Shown here: one piece after another, positions 38,203 through 49,889 of the stretch | Layout of the letters: each line of letters opens with the position of its first letter | Numbering within the stretch: position 1 is the stretch's first letter | NCBI RefSeq assembly: GCF_000282655.1 | Contig: NZ_AKIV01000100.1 | Location: 1-63,578 of the forward strand | Length of the DNA: 63,578 nt | Origin: Polaromonas sp. CF318 | GTDB lineage: Bacteria > Pseudomonadota > Gammaproteobacteria > Burkholderiales > Burkholderiaceae_C | Direction of reading: 5' to 3' | Program-made: the position numbers and the translations under genes | The notes under the pieces: model-generated | Told to the model about the DNA's origin: nothing | Database searches by the model: none | Seen by the model: only the letters and a program-made list of their open reading frames with translations

Positions 38203-38225
38203 TTCTGACCGAAGTCACCAGGAAT

Positions 38226-38549
38226 TTACTTCTTGGCTTCAGTTTTCTTGGCGGCAGCGGCTTCAGCCTTTGCCTTCTTGGCTGCAGCAGCTTCAGCTTT
38301 CTTGGCGGCCTTGGCTTCAGCTTTTGCTTTCTTTTCAGCAGCGGCTTTTTCCTTCTTGGCGGCAGCAGCGGCAGCTTTTTCTTCCTTGGTGGGCTTTGCT
38401 GGCTTGGCAGCAGGGGTGGCTGGCGTAGCGGGGGTAGCTGCGGGGGCTGCTGCAGCAGCAGGAGCGGAAGCAGGCTTGGCAGCGGGAGCTTGTGCGTAGG
38501 CACCAACGGCGAAGAGGCCAGCGATCAGAGCAGCGAGGATTTTGTTCAT
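38226..38549 (-). CDS. Exported Lys/Ala-rich, histone-H1-like repeat protein
   Basis: 107 residues. Residues 1-22 are a clear signal peptide (MNKILAALIAGLFAVGAYAQ). An Ala/Pro/Thr-rich segment follows (about 23-52), and then a strongly basic run of AAKK, KAKAEA and KKAEAA repeats to the C-terminus. Similar Lys/Ala repeats occur in cytoplasmic H1-like bacterial proteins (AlgP, BpH1), but here a signal peptide precedes them. The in-frame start at 38639 is rejected because it would bury the signal peptide. Function unknown. Confidence 0.75.
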   Translation of the reverse strand: MNKILAALIAGLFAVGAYAQAPAAKPASAPAAAAAPAATPATPATPAAKPAKPTKEEKAAAAAAKKEKAAAEKKAKAEAKAAKKAEAAAAKKAKAEAAAAKKTEAKK

Positions 38550-38753
38550 TTGGAATTTCCTTAAAACGTTATTGGAAAAAATACCCCGAACTTCTCGGAG
38601 GCCCTTCCGTAACGGAGCCCCTTCACCGGCCGTTGACACAAGCCCCCAAATTCTTTTCCCCCGTGGATTTACGGCTAGAATTTAGGGGTTTTTACCTAAC
38701 CTGCTACACGGCGTACCTATCATCGCCACAGCGCCCACCGGAGACTTTCCTAC

Positions 38754-40007
38754 ATGTACCAGCACATCAAAGTGCCTTCCCAAGGCAAAAAAATCACTGT
38801 CAACGCCGACAACTCCCTGAATGTGCCTGACGAACCCGTCATCCCGTTCATCGAAGGCGACGGCACCGGCGCCGATATCACGCCGGTCATGTTGAAAGTG
38901 GTCGATGCTGCTGTTGCCAAGGCTTACGGCGGCAAGAAGAAGATCCACTGGATGGAAGTCTATGCCGGCGAAAAGTCCACCAAGGTCTACGGTCCCGACG
39001 TGTGGCTGCCTGAGGAAACCCTGCATGCCGTGCGCGACTACGTCGTGTCGATCAAGGGCCCGCTGACGACGCCCGTGGGCGGCGGCATCCGCAGCCTGAA
39101 CGTAGCGCTGCGCCAGGAACTTGACCTCTACGTCTGCCTGCGCCCCATCCAGTACTTCGCGGGCGTTCCTTCGCCCGTCAAAGAGCCGCAGAAGACCAAC
39201 ATGGTCATCTTCCGTGAAAACTCGGAAGACATCTACGCCGGCATCGAGTTCGAATCCGGCAGCGACAAGGCCAAAAAACTCATCAAGTTCCTGCAGGACG
39301 AGATGGGCGTCAAGAAGATCCGCTTCCCGAACACCTCCGGCATCGGCATCAAGCCGGTTTCCAGCGAAGGCACCGAGCGCCTGGTGCGCAAGGCCATCCA
39401 GTACGCCATCGACAACGACAAGCCCAGCGTGACCATCGTGCACAAGGGCAACATCATGAAATTCACCGAAGGCGGCTTCCGTGACTGGGCCTACGCCCTG
39501 GCGAAGAAGGAATTCGGCGCAGTGGAAATCGACGGCGGCCCATGGATGAAGTTCAAGAACCCGAAAACCGGCAAGGAAATCACGGTCAAGGACAGCATCG
39601 CCGACGCCTTCCTGCAGCAGATCCTGCTGCGCCCCGCTGAATACAGCGTGATCGCCACCCTGAACCTGAACGGCGACTACGTCTCCGACGCGCTGGCGGC
39701 CCAGGTCGGCGGCATCGGCATCGCTCCCGGCGCCAACCTGAGCGATACCGTCGCGATGTTCGAAGCCACCCACGGCACGGCGCCCAAGTACGCCGGCAAG
39801 GACTACGTCAACCCCGGCTCCGAGATCCTCTCGGCCGAGATGATGTTGCGCCACATGGGCTGGACCAAGGCTGCCGACCTGATCATCAGCTCGATGGAAA
39901 AATCCATCGAGTCCAAGAAGGTCACCTATGACTTCGCGCGCCTCATGGAAGGCGCGACCCAGGTCAGCTGCTCCGGTTTCGGCCAGGTCATGATCGACCA
40001 CATGTAA
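38754..40007 (+). CDS. icd: Isocitrate dehydrogenase (NADP)
   Basis: A 417-residue TCA-cycle enzyme. The substrate segment [23 protein letters not shown] begins near 109, with the phosphorylatable Ser in [21 protein letters not shown] lies near 154-169, and the cofactor region [23 protein letters not shown] (from about 341) contains the Lys/Tyr pair of NADP-specific enzymes. It has its own promoter region and ends at a hairpin terminator. Confidence 0.97.
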   Translation: MYQHIKVPSQGKKITVNADNSLNVPDEPVIPFIEGDGTGADITPVMLKVVDAAVAKAYGGKKKIHWMEVYAGEKSTKVYGPDVWLPEETLHAVRDYVVSIKGPLTTPVGGGIRSLNVALRQELDLYVCLRPIQYFAGVPSPVKEPQKTNMVIFRENSEDIYAGIEFESGSDKAKKLIKFLQDEMGVKKIRFPNTSGIGIKPVSSEGTERLVRKAIQYAIDNDKPSVTIVHKGNIMKFTEGGFRDWAYALAKKEFGAVEIDGGPWMKFKNPKTGKEITVKDSIADAFLQQILLRPAEYSVIATLNLNGDYVSDALAAQVGGIGIAPGANLSDTVAMFEATHGTAPKYAGKDYVNPGSEILSAEMMLRHMGWTKAADLIISSMEKSIESKKVTYDFARLMEGATQVSCSGFGQVMIDHM

Positions 40008-40032
40008 AGCGGGCCCAGCCCTCTATTCTGAA

Positions 40033-40064
40033 GCCGCCCGGGAGCAATCCCGAGGCGGTTTTTT
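40033..40064 (+). terminator. Terminator after icd
   Basis: The CCGCC-CGGGA arm pairs with TCCCG-AGGCGG around a GCAA loop, followed by T6. Confidence 0.82.
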
Positions 40065-40079
40065 CATGTCCGCGAAATA

Positions 40080-40281
40080 AGAACCTGCTTACGATTTATT
40101 GGGGGTCACGTTGGGGCGCCAAATCGCCCGATTGCACCCCAACCCGAAGGGCAGGAGCCTTTTCGGGCGGTCTGCGGCGTTGCGGCGCTTGCCAATAGCT
40201 CGCTATTGGCGGCGCACCGCGCCTTGCATCCCATCCCGAAAAGACTCCTGCGTGACCCCCAATAAATCGTAAGCAGGTTCT
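40080..40281. mobile_element. Candidate MITE-like palindromic element, 31-bp perfect terminal inverted repeats
   Basis: The left arm 40080-40110 (starting AGAACCTGCTTACGATTTAT) is the exact reverse complement of 40251-40281. Further in, CAGGAG-CCTTTTCGGG (from about 40152) pairs with CCCGAAAAGACTCCTG (about 40235-40250) with one change. The centre is GCCAATAGC-TC-GCTATTGGC (about 40191-40210). The trinucleotide TAA flanks both outer ends (40078-40080 and 40281-40283), a possible 3-bp target duplication. There is no transposase frame, so it would be non-autonomous or a large REP/BIME-type repeat. Confidence 0.65.
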
Positions 40282-40361
40282 AAGCAAAAAATCACGCTTG
40301 AATGTCGCGTTCCCGCCACCAATTTCCCTATCAGGCGCACTGGGCTATATCGGTGGCTAGA

Positions 40362-40748
40362 ATGAATTCCATGGCAACCAAGTCTCCCAAATCTCCCAGT
40401 TCCCCGGCGCAGCCTCCGGTACCCGCCGTCAGGCCGGACAACGGCGCCGGAGGGGATTCGGTCGTGCTGGAGCGCCGGCCGCAAAAAACCAAGCCGCCGC
40501 AGATGTACCAGGTGGTCCTGCTCAACGACGACTACACCCCCATGGAGTTCGTGGTGGTGGTGATCCAGGAGTTTTTCAACAAGGACCGGGAAACCGCCAC
40601 CCAGATCATGCTGAAGATCCACCTGGACGGTAAAGGCGTCTGCGGGGTCTTCTCCAAGGATGTGGCCGCCACCAAGGTCGACCAGGTCACCGAGGCCGCC
40701 CGCAAGAACGGCCATCCGCTGCAGTGTGTCAGCGAGCCCATTGAATAA
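40362..40748 (+). CDS. clpS: ATP-dependent Clp protease adaptor ClpS
   Basis: About 128 residues. A flexible Pro/Ser-rich N-terminal tail is followed by the ClpS core: [20 protein letters not shown] (about 48-67), [14 protein letters not shown], and [19 protein letters not shown], with the N-degron pocket residues Asn-Asp-Asp and His in place. Two ATGs (40362, 40371) are possible; the first has a GGTGG site at better distance. It lies 70 bases before clpA and delivers N-end-rule substrates to ClpAP. Confidence 0.94.
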   Translation: MNSMATKSPKSPSSPAQPPVPAVRPDNGAGGDSVVLERRPQKTKPPQMYQVVLLNDDYTPMEFVVVVIQEFFNKDRETATQIMLKIHLDGKGVCGVFSKDVAATKVDQVTEAARKNGHPLQCVSEPIE

Positions 40749-40817
40749 TCGCGAATCCGGCCAATATTTGAACTATCTGTCAGTTAAGTTAACCCAAGCA
40801 AGCCGAAAGGAAGATCA

Positions 40818-43154
<2,337 letters not shown>

Positions 43155-43189
43155 GGCAAGCCGGGGCGCTGAATTCCCGGCACTCACCC

Positions 43190-43214
43190 AAAAGGCCGGT
43201 AGCATCACGCTATC
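43190..43214 (+). terminator. Terminator after clpA
   Basis: AAAGGCCGGTAGC, loop ATCAC, GCTATCGGCCTTTTTT, with one mismatch in the stem. Confidence 0.85.
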
Positions 43215-43262
43215 GGCCTTTTTTCATGTCCGCCAGCGCCGCCAACCCTTTCAGTCCACGCC

Positions 43263-44720
43263 TTGACGCTCCCCGAACTCAGCTCCGAATGGAAAACCGG
43301 CCTTTCCCTGGCCTGGAGCCTTTACATCGCGGTGCTGTCCATCTGGATCGTGATGCAAAAGCGTGCTCCGGTGTCCACCATGAGCTGGATACTGTCGCTG
43401 GCCCTGCTGCCTTTCGCGGGCTTTGTCATTTATTACTTCCTCGGGCCCCAGCGCCTGAAAAAACAGCGCCTCAAGCGCTTGCGCAGCCGCGCCGGCGAGC
43501 GCGCGGGTGCCGACCTGGCCCTGCTGCGCGAGGCCGCCGAGAAGGCGCCCGCGGCCCTGCGGCAAATGGCGGCGCTGGGCACCGCCGCCTGCGGCCTGCC
43601 GGTATCCAGCGCGACCTCGGTCAAGCTGCTGTCGGGCGGCGTGCGCACCTTTGACAGCATCTTCAAGGCCGTGCGCGGCGCGCGCGACCACGTCCACCTC
43701 GAGTACTACATCTTCGAGCCCGACCAGATAGGCACCTTGCTGCGCGACCTGCTGGTGGAAAAAGCCGGGCAGGGCGTCACCGTACGCCTGCTGGTGGACG
43801 CGCTGGGCTCCAAGCGCCTGGGCGGCAAATTCCTGGCGCCGCTGCTGGCCGCCGGCGGCCAGGTCGCGTTTTTCCACGACACCCGCATAGGCCGGCGGCT
43901 GCGCCCGGTGACCAACTACCGCACCCACCGCAAGATCGTGGTCTGCGACGGCAGCATAGGCTTTACTGGCGGCGTCAACATCACCGACGAGGAAGACCGG
44001 CGTGCCCGCCGCGACGCCTACCACGACGTGCACCTGCGCATAGAAGGCAGTGCTGTGCGCTGGCTGCAGACCACCTTTCTTGAGGACTGGGCCTATACCA
44101 CCGGCAAGTCCCCCAACGACGGGCAGCGCGCCGTGCCGCAACTGCTGCCGCAGCTGCAGCCCGACGCCGAGGCCGGCGAGATCCCGGTGCAGATCGTCAC
44201 CAGCGGGCCCGACACCACACTGGAGCCCATACACCGCATGCAGGTCGCGGCCATCAACGCCTCCACCCAGCGCGCCTGGCTGACCACGCCGTACTTTGTG
44301 CCCGGCGAGCCGGCCTTGATGGCGCTGACCAGCGCCGCGCTGCGCGGCGTCGACGTGCGCCTGCTGCTGCCGCGCCGCAGCGACAGCTTTATCGTCAGCG
44401 CTGCCGCGCGCTCCTACTACGACGAGCTGATTGCCGCCGGCGTCCAGGTCTGGGAATACAAGGCCCGCATGCTGCATTCCAAGACGCTGGTGGTCGACGA
44501 CAACTGCGCCATGGCCGGCACCGCCAACTTCGACAATCGCAGCTTTCGCCTGAACTTCGAGGTCATGGCGGTGGTCTATGGCCCGGCGCTGGCCGGGCCC
44601 CTGGCCGCCCAGTTTGAAACCGACCTGCGCAGCGCCGCCGCCGTGCGTGCTCACCGGTCGCAGCGTTTTCTGATGCGGCTGGCCGACGCCACGGCGCGGC
44701 TGTTCTCCCCCCTGCTTTAA
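43263..44720 (+). CDS. cls: Cardiolipin synthase (phospholipase D family)
   Basis: 485 residues from a TTG start. Two N-terminal membrane helices (about 12-30 and 40-58) are followed by two HKD catalytic motifs: HRKIVVCDGSIGFTGG (about 221-236) and HSKTLVVDDNCAMAGTANFDNR (from about 403). It joins two phosphatidylglycerol molecules to cardiolipin. No in-frame ATG precedes the first helix, so TTG at 43263 is the best start, though its ribosome site is weak. sbcB follows after 19 bases. Confidence 0.93.
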   Translation: MTLPELSSEWKTGLSLAWSLYIAVLSIWIVMQKRAPVSTMSWILSLALLPFAGFVIYYFLGPQRLKKQRLKRLRSRAGERAGADLALLREAAEKAPAALRQMAALGTAACGLPVSSATSVKLLSGGVRTFDSIFKAVRGARDHVHLEYYIFEPDQIGTLLRDLLVEKAGQGVTVRLLVDALGSKRLGGKFLAPLLAAGGQVAFFHDTRIGRRLRPVTNYRTHRKIVVCDGSIGFTGGVNITDEEDRRARRDAYHDVHLRIEGSAVRWLQTTFLEDWAYTTGKSPNDGQRAVPQLLPQLQPDAEAGEIPVQIVTSGPDTTLEPIHRMQVAAINASTQRAWLTTPYFVPGEPALMALTSAALRGVDVRLLLPRRSDSFIVSAAARSYYDELIAAGVQVWEYKARMLHSKTLVVDDNCAMAGTANFDNRSFRLNFEVMAVVYGPALAGPLAAQFETDLRSAAAVRAHRSQRFLMRLADATARLFSPLL

Positions 44721-44739
44721 ATCCTTACCGAGACGCTCC

Positions 44740-46209
44740 ATGGCCTCCCACACCTTTCTCTGGCACGACTACGAGACCTTCGGCATCAACCCCCGGCGCG
44801 ACCGGCCCGCGCAGTTCGCCGGCATACGCACCGACGCCGACCTCAATGAAATCGGCGAACCGCTGATGCTGTACTGCAAGCCCGCCAGCGACTACCTGCC
44901 CGACCCGGAGTCCTGCCTGCTCACCGGCATCACGCCCCAGCTGTGCCTGGAGCGCGGCGTGGCCGAGCATGAATTCGCCGCCGGCATCGAGGCCGTGCTG
45001 GCCCAGCCCGGCACCATAGGCGTGGGCTACAACACCATACGCTTTGACGACGAAGTCACGCGCCACCTGTTCTGGCGCAACCTGATAGACCCCTACGCGC
45101 GCGAGTGGCAGAACGACTGCGGCCGCTGGGATTTGCTGGACGTGGTGCGCATGTGCTACGCCTTGCGGCCCGAAGGCATCGTCTGGCCGCGCAAACCCGA
45201 TGAACGTTTTCCCGATGACCCCAGCGTAACCCGCCCCAGCTTCAAGCTCGAGGACCTGGCACGCGCCAACGGCCTGATGCACGATGCGGCGCACGACGCG
45301 CTGTCCGACGTGCGCGCCACCATCGCGCTGGCGCGGCTGATACGCCAGGCCCAGCCCAAGCTCTTCGACTTTGCCCTGAGCCTGCACAAAAAGGACAGGG
45401 TTGCCACGGAACTCGGCCTGCCCACCAGCCCGCAGACGGCCCAGCCCTTTTTGCACATCTCCGGCATGTTCCCGCCCGAGCGCGGCTGCCTGGCCGTCAT
45501 GTGGCCGCTGGCCACGCACCCCACCAACAAAAACGAACTGCTGGCCTGGGACCTGTCGCAAGACCCCGCCGAGCTGCCGCTGCTGGACGTCGCCACGCTG
45601 CGCCAGCGCCTGTTCAGCCGCTCCGCCGACCTGCCCGAGGGCGTGCAGCGCCTGCCCATCAAGTCGGTGCACCTCAACAAATCGCCCATGGTGGTGCGCA
45701 AGCTCGCCACCCTGACGCCCGAAATGGCGGCCCAGTGGGGCGTGGACATCCCCGCGGCCCTGCGCAATGCCGAAAAAGCCGCGGCCTTGCCCGACATGAG
45801 CGCCATCTGGCCCGAGGTCTTCCAGCGCCCCAAGGAGGCCGCGCCCGACGTCGATGAAGACCTCTACGGCGGCTTTGTCGGCAACGCCGACCGGCGCCGC
45901 CTGAACCAGCTGCGTGCGCTGTCGCCCGCCGAACTCGCCCACAGCCGCACCGGCTTTGACGACGACAGGCTCGAGGAAATACTGTTCCGCTACCGCGCCC
46001 GCAATTTCCCCGAAACCTTGTCGCCCGAAGACACCGAACGCTGGGAGGCGCACCGCGTGGCCTGGCTGCTCGAAGGCGAGGGCGGGGCGCGCAATGTGGA
46101 TGCGCTGTTTGCACGCATCGACGTGCTTTCGGAAACCACCGACGAGCGCGGCGAGGCCATCCTGGGCGCGCTGTATGACTATGCCGAGGCGATAGCGCCA
46201 GATCTCTGA
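44740..46209 (+). CDS. sbcB: Exodeoxyribonuclease I
   Basis: A 489-residue single-strand 3'-5' exonuclease. The DEDD motifs are HDYETFGINPRRDRP (4-18; Asp, Glu), GYNTIRFDDEVTR (about 88-100) and HDAAHDALSDVRATIALAR (His/Asp, from about 183). An SH3-like and a helical C-terminal domain complete the family length. It is convergent with the saccharopine-dehydrogenase-like gene after 9 bases. Confidence 0.95.
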   Translation: MASHTFLWHDYETFGINPRRDRPAQFAGIRTDADLNEIGEPLMLYCKPASDYLPDPESCLLTGITPQLCLERGVAEHEFAAGIEAVLAQPGTIGVGYNTIRFDDEVTRHLFWRNLIDPYAREWQNDCGRWDLLDVVRMCYALRPEGIVWPRKPDERFPDDPSVTRPSFKLEDLARANGLMHDAAHDALSDVRATIALARLIRQAQPKLFDFALSLHKKDRVATELGLPTSPQTAQPFLHISGMFPPERGCLAVMWPLATHPTNKNELLAWDLSQDPAELPLLDVATLRQRLFSRSADLPEGVQRLPIKSVHLNKSPMVVRKLATLTPEMAAQWGVDIPAALRNAEKAAALPDMSAIWPEVFQRPKEAAPDVDEDLYGGFVGNADRRRLNQLRALSPAELAHSRTGFDDDRLEEILFRYRARNFPETLSPEDTERWEAHRVAWLLEGEGGARNVDALFARIDVLSETTDERGEAILGALYDYAEAIAPDL

Positions 46210-46218
46210 ACGCAGTCC

Positions 46219-47322
46219 TCAGGCTGCGGCGCGTTCGGCCGGGTGCTCGGCATAAGCCTTGCCGAAGCGGTTGGCCAAAAAGTCCCCCAGCGCGATCTCC
46301 TCCTGCCGCACAAACCCCCGCGCCGGCAGCCGGCCTGCGGCCAGCAAGTCCAGCACCGCACAGATGCCGGAAGCCGTGGTCACCTGGATCGCGCTGCGCA
46401 GCACACCGTCCACCACCTGGCTGTAGATCTTGTGCGCATAGGTCTCCTGCATCAGCCGGCCCTCGCGCTGGCCGCTCACGGTGACAAAAACGATGACCAC
46501 GTCCTGCAGCGTCACGGGCAGGGCGTTTTCCAGCAGGTCCTTGAGCACATGGCGGCGCTCGCGCAGGCGCAGGTCGTTGAGCAGCACCTTCATGATGGCC
46601 GCGTGGCCCGGGTAGCGTATGGTTTTGTAGTTGAGGTGGGTGACCTTGCCCTGCAGGGTTTCGCACAGCGTGCCCAGCCCGCCCGAGGTGTTGAAGGCCT
46701 CGTAGGTTACGCCGTCCAGCGAGAACTCCTCATGCTCGGCCAGCGGCGGCACCTGGCGCAGCACGCCTTCGACAATCGCCTCGCAGGGCTCGCAGTACTC
46801 GTTGATGACGCCGTCGGTGCTCCAGGTCAGGTTGTAGTTGAGCGCGTTCGACGGGAACTGCGGCAGCGCACCCACCCGCATGCGCACGCTGTGCAGGCTG
46901 TCAAAGCGCCGGCACAGCTCAGCCGCGACGATGGAGACAAAACCCGGCGCCAGGCCGCACTGCGGGATCAATGCCGTGCGCGCGCCCGCGGCGGCCAGCT
47001 CCTTCACACGCCGCGTGCTGGCCACGTCTTCTGTGAGGTCCAGGTAGTGCACGCCTTCGGCAACGGCGGCTTCGGCGATCTGCGTGGTCAGGTGGAAGGG
47101 CGCCGCGCTGAGCACCGCATATTGCCCGGCCAGCGCGGTGCGCAGGGCCGCCGGGTTGCCGATGTCCAGCGCCAGCCGCTGCACGCGCGGGCCGGTCTTG
47201 ATGCCGGCCAGCGCGGCCGGCGAGGCATCGGCCACCGTTACCGAATAGTCCCGGGTGGCGCCCAGCAGCGCGGCAATCGCCGAGCCGATTTTTCCGGCGC
47301 CTGCGACCATGATTTTTTTCAT
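46219..47322 (-). CDS. Saccharopine dehydrogenase family protein
   Basis: A 367-residue oxidoreductase. The Rossmann motif is IMVAGAGKIGSAIAALLG (4-21), with YLDLTED near residue 94 and the catalytic-domain segment CGLAPGFVSIVAAEL (about 122-136). The ATG at 47322 has an AGGAGA site and starts just before the Rossmann motif; the frame to 47409 is rejected. It is divergent from an Lrp/AsnC regulator, which suggests amino-acid (perhaps lysine) metabolism. Confidence 0.88.
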   Translation of the reverse strand: MKKIMVAGAGKIGSAIAALLGATRDYSVTVADASPAALAGIKTGPRVQRLALDIGNPAALRTALAGQYAVLSAAPFHLTTQIAEAAVAEGVHYLDLTEDVASTRRVKELAAAGARTALIPQCGLAPGFVSIVAAELCRRFDSLHSVRMRVGALPQFPSNALNYNLTWSTDGVINEYCEPCEAIVEGVLRQVPPLAEHEEFSLDGVTYEAFNTSGGLGTLCETLQGKVTHLNYKTIRYPGHAAIMKVLLNDLRLRERRHVLKDLLENALPVTLQDVVIVFVTVSGQREGRLMQETYAHKIYSQVVDGVLRSAIQVTTASGICAVLDLLAAGRLPARGFVRQEEIALGDFLANRFGKAYAEHPAERAAA

Positions 47323-47422
47323 AAGGTTCTCCTGGGGAATGTGCCCCGGTGCGAGGCATGGCCCATTGTGGAAGCCGGGGCAGGCAGTTACCAGTATCAA
47401 TTTAGACAAAATAACGCCATAC

Positions 47423-47445
47423 TTTAGATAAATGGTCTATCTAAA
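47423..47445. promoter_or_regulatory. Probable Lrp/AsnC operator
   Basis: TTTAGATA (47423-47430) and TATCTAAA (47438-47445) form a perfect 8-base inverted repeat with a 7-base spacer. It lies between the divergent saccharopine-dehydrogenase-like and Lrp-family genes. A further half-site, TTTAGACA, is at 47401-47408. Confidence 0.7.
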
Positions 47446-47475
47446 TACACAATTTGACTATTTTGGAGTGACACC

Positions 47476-47907
47476 ATGCAACTCGACGCCATAGACCAGG
47501 CCCTGCTTGCCGAGCTGCGCGACAACGCGCGCTGCCCCATGGCCTTGCTTGCGCGCAAGGTCGGGCTGTCGCGCACGGCGGTACAGGCCCGCATCACGCG
47601 GCTGGAGCGCGACAAGGTCATCACCGGCTACGGCGCGCGCACCGGTGAGGCCTATGAACAGTCGCAGGTATCGGCCCACGTGATGCTCACCGTCGGCCTC
47701 AAGCTCACGGGCACGGTGGAGGCGGCGCTGCGCAAGATTCCCGAGGTGCGTTCACTGCTGTCCATCAGCGGCACCTACGACATGATTGCCATCGTGCAGG
47801 CCGGCTCCATCGAAAGGCTGGACGCGCTGATAGACGGCATAGGCCTGCTCGACGGGGTGGAGCGCACGCATACCTCGGTGGTGCTGTCCACGCGTATTCA
47901 GCGCTGA
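47476..47907 (+). CDS. Lrp/AsnC-family transcriptional regulator
   Basis: A 143-residue regulator. The N-terminal helix-turn-helix (LARKVGLSRTAVQARITRLERD, about 24-45) is followed by an Asn-type RAM ligand-binding domain (VRSLLSISGTYDMIAIVQ, about 93-110). A GGAG ribosome site precedes the ATG. It is likely to control the divergent saccharopine-dehydrogenase-like gene and itself through the palindrome at 47423-47445. Confidence 0.93.
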   Translation: MQLDAIDQALLAELRDNARCPMALLARKVGLSRTAVQARITRLERDKVITGYGARTGEAYEQSQVSAHVMLTVGLKLTGTVEAALRKIPEVRSLLSISGTYDMIAIVQAGSIERLDALIDGIGLLDGVERTHTSVVLSTRIQR

Positions 47908-47919
47908 GGCCTTCTTAGT

Positions 47920-47940
47920 CCCTCTCCCAGAGGGAGAGGG
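47920..47940 (+). terminator. C/G-run hairpin after the Lrp gene
   Basis: CCCTCTCCC, AGA, GGGAGAGGG: a 9-base perfect stem shortly after the stop. It lacks a T run, so it may be a repeat or RNA-stabilising hairpin rather than a true terminator. A related C/G-run hairpin lies near 59134-59157. Confidence 0.5.
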
Positions 47941-48077
47941 GGTAAAACGCAAAGAGGCCTAGCACCATCGCAACAAGCTGCTGCGGCCAAGTCTCATGAA
48001 TATCTGCCTGTAATGATGATGGTCATGGGGTTGCGCCGTTGGGAACGCCTGATGGAGTTCCGGCAATATGCCAAGGG

Positions 48078-48731
48078 CTAGGCAGGTCCGGCCCGCCAGG
48101 GCGCATGCTTGTCCATCACCCCGGCATACAGCGCGCCGGCCTCAAACTCCGCCAGCCAGGCCTGCAGCTTAGGCCACGGTTGCGCGGCAAACCAGGCGGC
48201 ATCGGTATGCGCGAACTGGCGCACAAAGGGCAGCAGCGCCATGTCGGCGAGGCTCGCGCGTGTGCCATACAGCCAGCCGGCGTCCAACATGCCGTCGAGC
48301 CGGGCCATCCACACCGCACCTTGCGCGCGGTTCAACAACGCAAAAGCCTGCGCATCACCGGCCGATTCATCGGGATAACGATGGGGGTATTTGTAGCGGT
48401 CCAGGTGGCGCTTGAACTCGCCGTCGTTGTGGCCGATCAGCGCGAGCATGTCGTCCAGGGAGCCCCGGGGCGGCTGCAGCCAGCTTTGCGGATCCTTGCG
48501 CCGCAGCGCCCACAACATCACGTCCAGGCTCTGGTCTATCACCGTGCCATCAGTCAGCACCAGCACGGGCACCGTGCCCTTGGGCGAGGCGGCCAGCAGT
48601 TCGGCCGGCTTGTCGCGCAGCACGACTTCGCGCAATTCGTAAGGCTCGCCGCTCACGGCCAGCGCCAGGCGCGCACGCATCGCATAGGGGCAGCGGCGAA
48701 AGGAATACAGGACGGGCAGCGCGCCGGTCAT
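48078..48731 (-). CDS. Glutathione S-transferase-like protein
   Basis: A 217-residue protein. The thioredoxin-like N-terminus carries [11 protein letters not shown] (about 14-24), followed by [11 protein letters not shown] (about 49-59) and [12 protein letters not shown] (about 65-76). The helical C-terminal domain has [15 protein letters not shown] (about 165-179). The CPYA active site is that of the GstB/SspA-like or omega-type group. It lies 13 bases after trhO on the same strand, so the two are probably co-transcribed. Confidence 0.85.
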   Translation of the reverse strand: MTGALPVLYSFRRCPYAMRARLALAVSGEPYELREVVLRDKPAELLAASPKGTVPVLVLTDGTVIDQSLDVMLWALRRKDPQSWLQPPRGSLDDMLALIGHNDGEFKRHLDRYKYPHRYPDESAGDAQAFALLNRAQGAVWMARLDGMLDAGWLYGTRASLADMALLPFVRQFAHTDAAWFAAQPWPKLQAWLAEFEAGALYAGVMDKHAPWRAGPA

Positions 48732-48744
48732 GGGCAGAAAACCG

Positions 48745-49692
48745 TCAGGCGCCGGGCTGGCGCACGCCTATGTGCGCGGCCTGGCGTTTGTCGGCCAGCT
48801 CGACCTGTCGCTGGCGTTCGCGGTAGCCGGCTTTTTGTTCGTCGGTCGTCTTGCCGTGGCAGTGCGGGCAGCTCACCCCGAGTTCATACAGCGGCGACTG
48901 GCGATCCTGCTCGCTGAGCGGGTCGCGGCAGGAGCGGCACAGCGTGAAGCCGCCGGGCTTGAGCCCGTGGCCCACCGAGACGCGCTCGTCGAACACAAAA
49001 CACTCGCCTTGCCAGGTGCTTTGCGCCTCGGGCACGGTCTCCAGGTATTTGAGGATGCCGCCTTCGAGGTGGTAGACCTCCTCAAAGCCCTTGGATCGCA
49101 GCAGCGCGGTGGATTTTTCGCAGCGTATGCCGCCCGTGCAGAACATCGCCACCTTGGGTTTTTTGCCGTCACGCGCGGCCAGCTTGCCGCCCTCGGCCAT
49201 TTCGCGCTCCACCCAGCCGGGCAGCTCCGAAAAGCTGCCGGTGTGCGGGTTGATCGCGCCCTCGAAGCTGCCTATGGAGACCTCATAGTCGTTGCGCGTG
49301 TCGACCAGCACCACGCCGGGCTCATGGATCAGCTTGTTCCAGTCCTGCGGCTTGACGTATTCGCCGGCCATCAGCGCCGGGTGGACTTCGGGCACGCCCA
49401 TGGTGACGATCTCGCGCTTGAGCCGCACTTTCATGCGGTAAAAGGGCATCTGCCCGGCCCAGGCCTCCTTGTGCTCCAGCTTCGCCAGGCGCGGGTCGGC
49501 GCGCAGATAGGCCAGCACCGCATGAACGCCCTCAGGCAATCCCGCAATCGTGCCGTTAATCCCTTCAGCGGCGAGCAACAGCGTGCCCTTGACGCCATGC
49601 ACCTCGCAATGCGCGAGCAGCGGCGCCTGCAGCGCGGCGAAATCGGGCAGCTCGACGAATTGGTAGAGGGCGGCGGTCAGAAACTGGGGCAT
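48745..49692 (-). CDS. trhO: tRNA uridine(34) hydroxylase, rhodanese family (TrhO/YceA)
   Basis: 315 residues. An N-terminal acylphosphatase-like part ([24 protein letters not shown]) is followed by a rhodanese domain with active-site loop [12 protein letters not shown] (about 185-196). A C-terminal Cys-rich segment ([12 protein letters not shown] ... CPHCHG) may bind zinc. TrhO makes 5-hydroxyuridine at the wobble position of tRNAs. The length is usual for the family. Confidence 0.94.
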   Translation of the reverse strand: MPQFLTAALYQFVELPDFAALQAPLLAHCEVHGVKGTLLLAAEGINGTIAGLPEGVHAVLAYLRADPRLAKLEHKEAWAGQMPFYRMKVRLKREIVTMGVPEVHPALMAGEYVKPQDWNKLIHEPGVVLVDTRNDYEVSIGSFEGAINPHTGSFSELPGWVEREMAEGGKLAARDGKKPKVAMFCTGGIRCEKSTALLRSKGFEEVYHLEGGILKYLETVPEAQSTWQGECFVFDERVSVGHGLKPGGFTLCRSCRDPLSEQDRQSPLYELGVSCPHCHGKTTDEQKAGYRERQRQVELADKRQAAHIGVRQPGA

Positions 49693-49866
49693 GGGGCAAA
49701 ACGGGTGAAACAGGTCGAAGAGGGCCTCAAAAAGGCATTTTTGGGCGCGCGGGCCAGGCCCCCAATGGTAACGGCCAGGGTTTTTGCACCCGAAAACCCT
49801 GATTTTGTGACGAAAGGCACTCGATTCAAGCCGGACGGCAGCGCTTAAAGCCCTTGGTGGGTAGAC

Positions 49867-49889
49867 ATTTTGCTGCGATGCAGCAAAAT
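49867..49889. promoter_or_regulatory. PhaR-like palindrome before the depolymerase-family gene
   Basis: ATTTTGCTGC (49867-49876), GAT, GCAGCAAAAT (49880-49889): 10-base perfect arms. The core CTGC-GAT-GCAG fits the CTGC-N3-GCAG pattern reported (from memory) for PhaR. A TATAAA (49901-49906) lies 11 bases downstream, so the palindrome would cover the -35 region of a promoter reading to 49967. Confidence 0.55.

Larger units (their letters stand above)
40008..40361. other. Gene-free region, icd to clpS
   Basis: These 354 bases hold the icd terminator, a 202-bp inverted-repeat element (40080-40281) and about 80 bases that must contain the clpS promoter. No coding frame is credible. Confidence 0.8.

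Noticed and set aside
38633..38681. TTGACA (38633) and TAGAAT (38676) before icd as one promoter
   Set aside because: The distance between them is far beyond 15-19 bases, so they cannot be partners. The icd promoter is left undefined.
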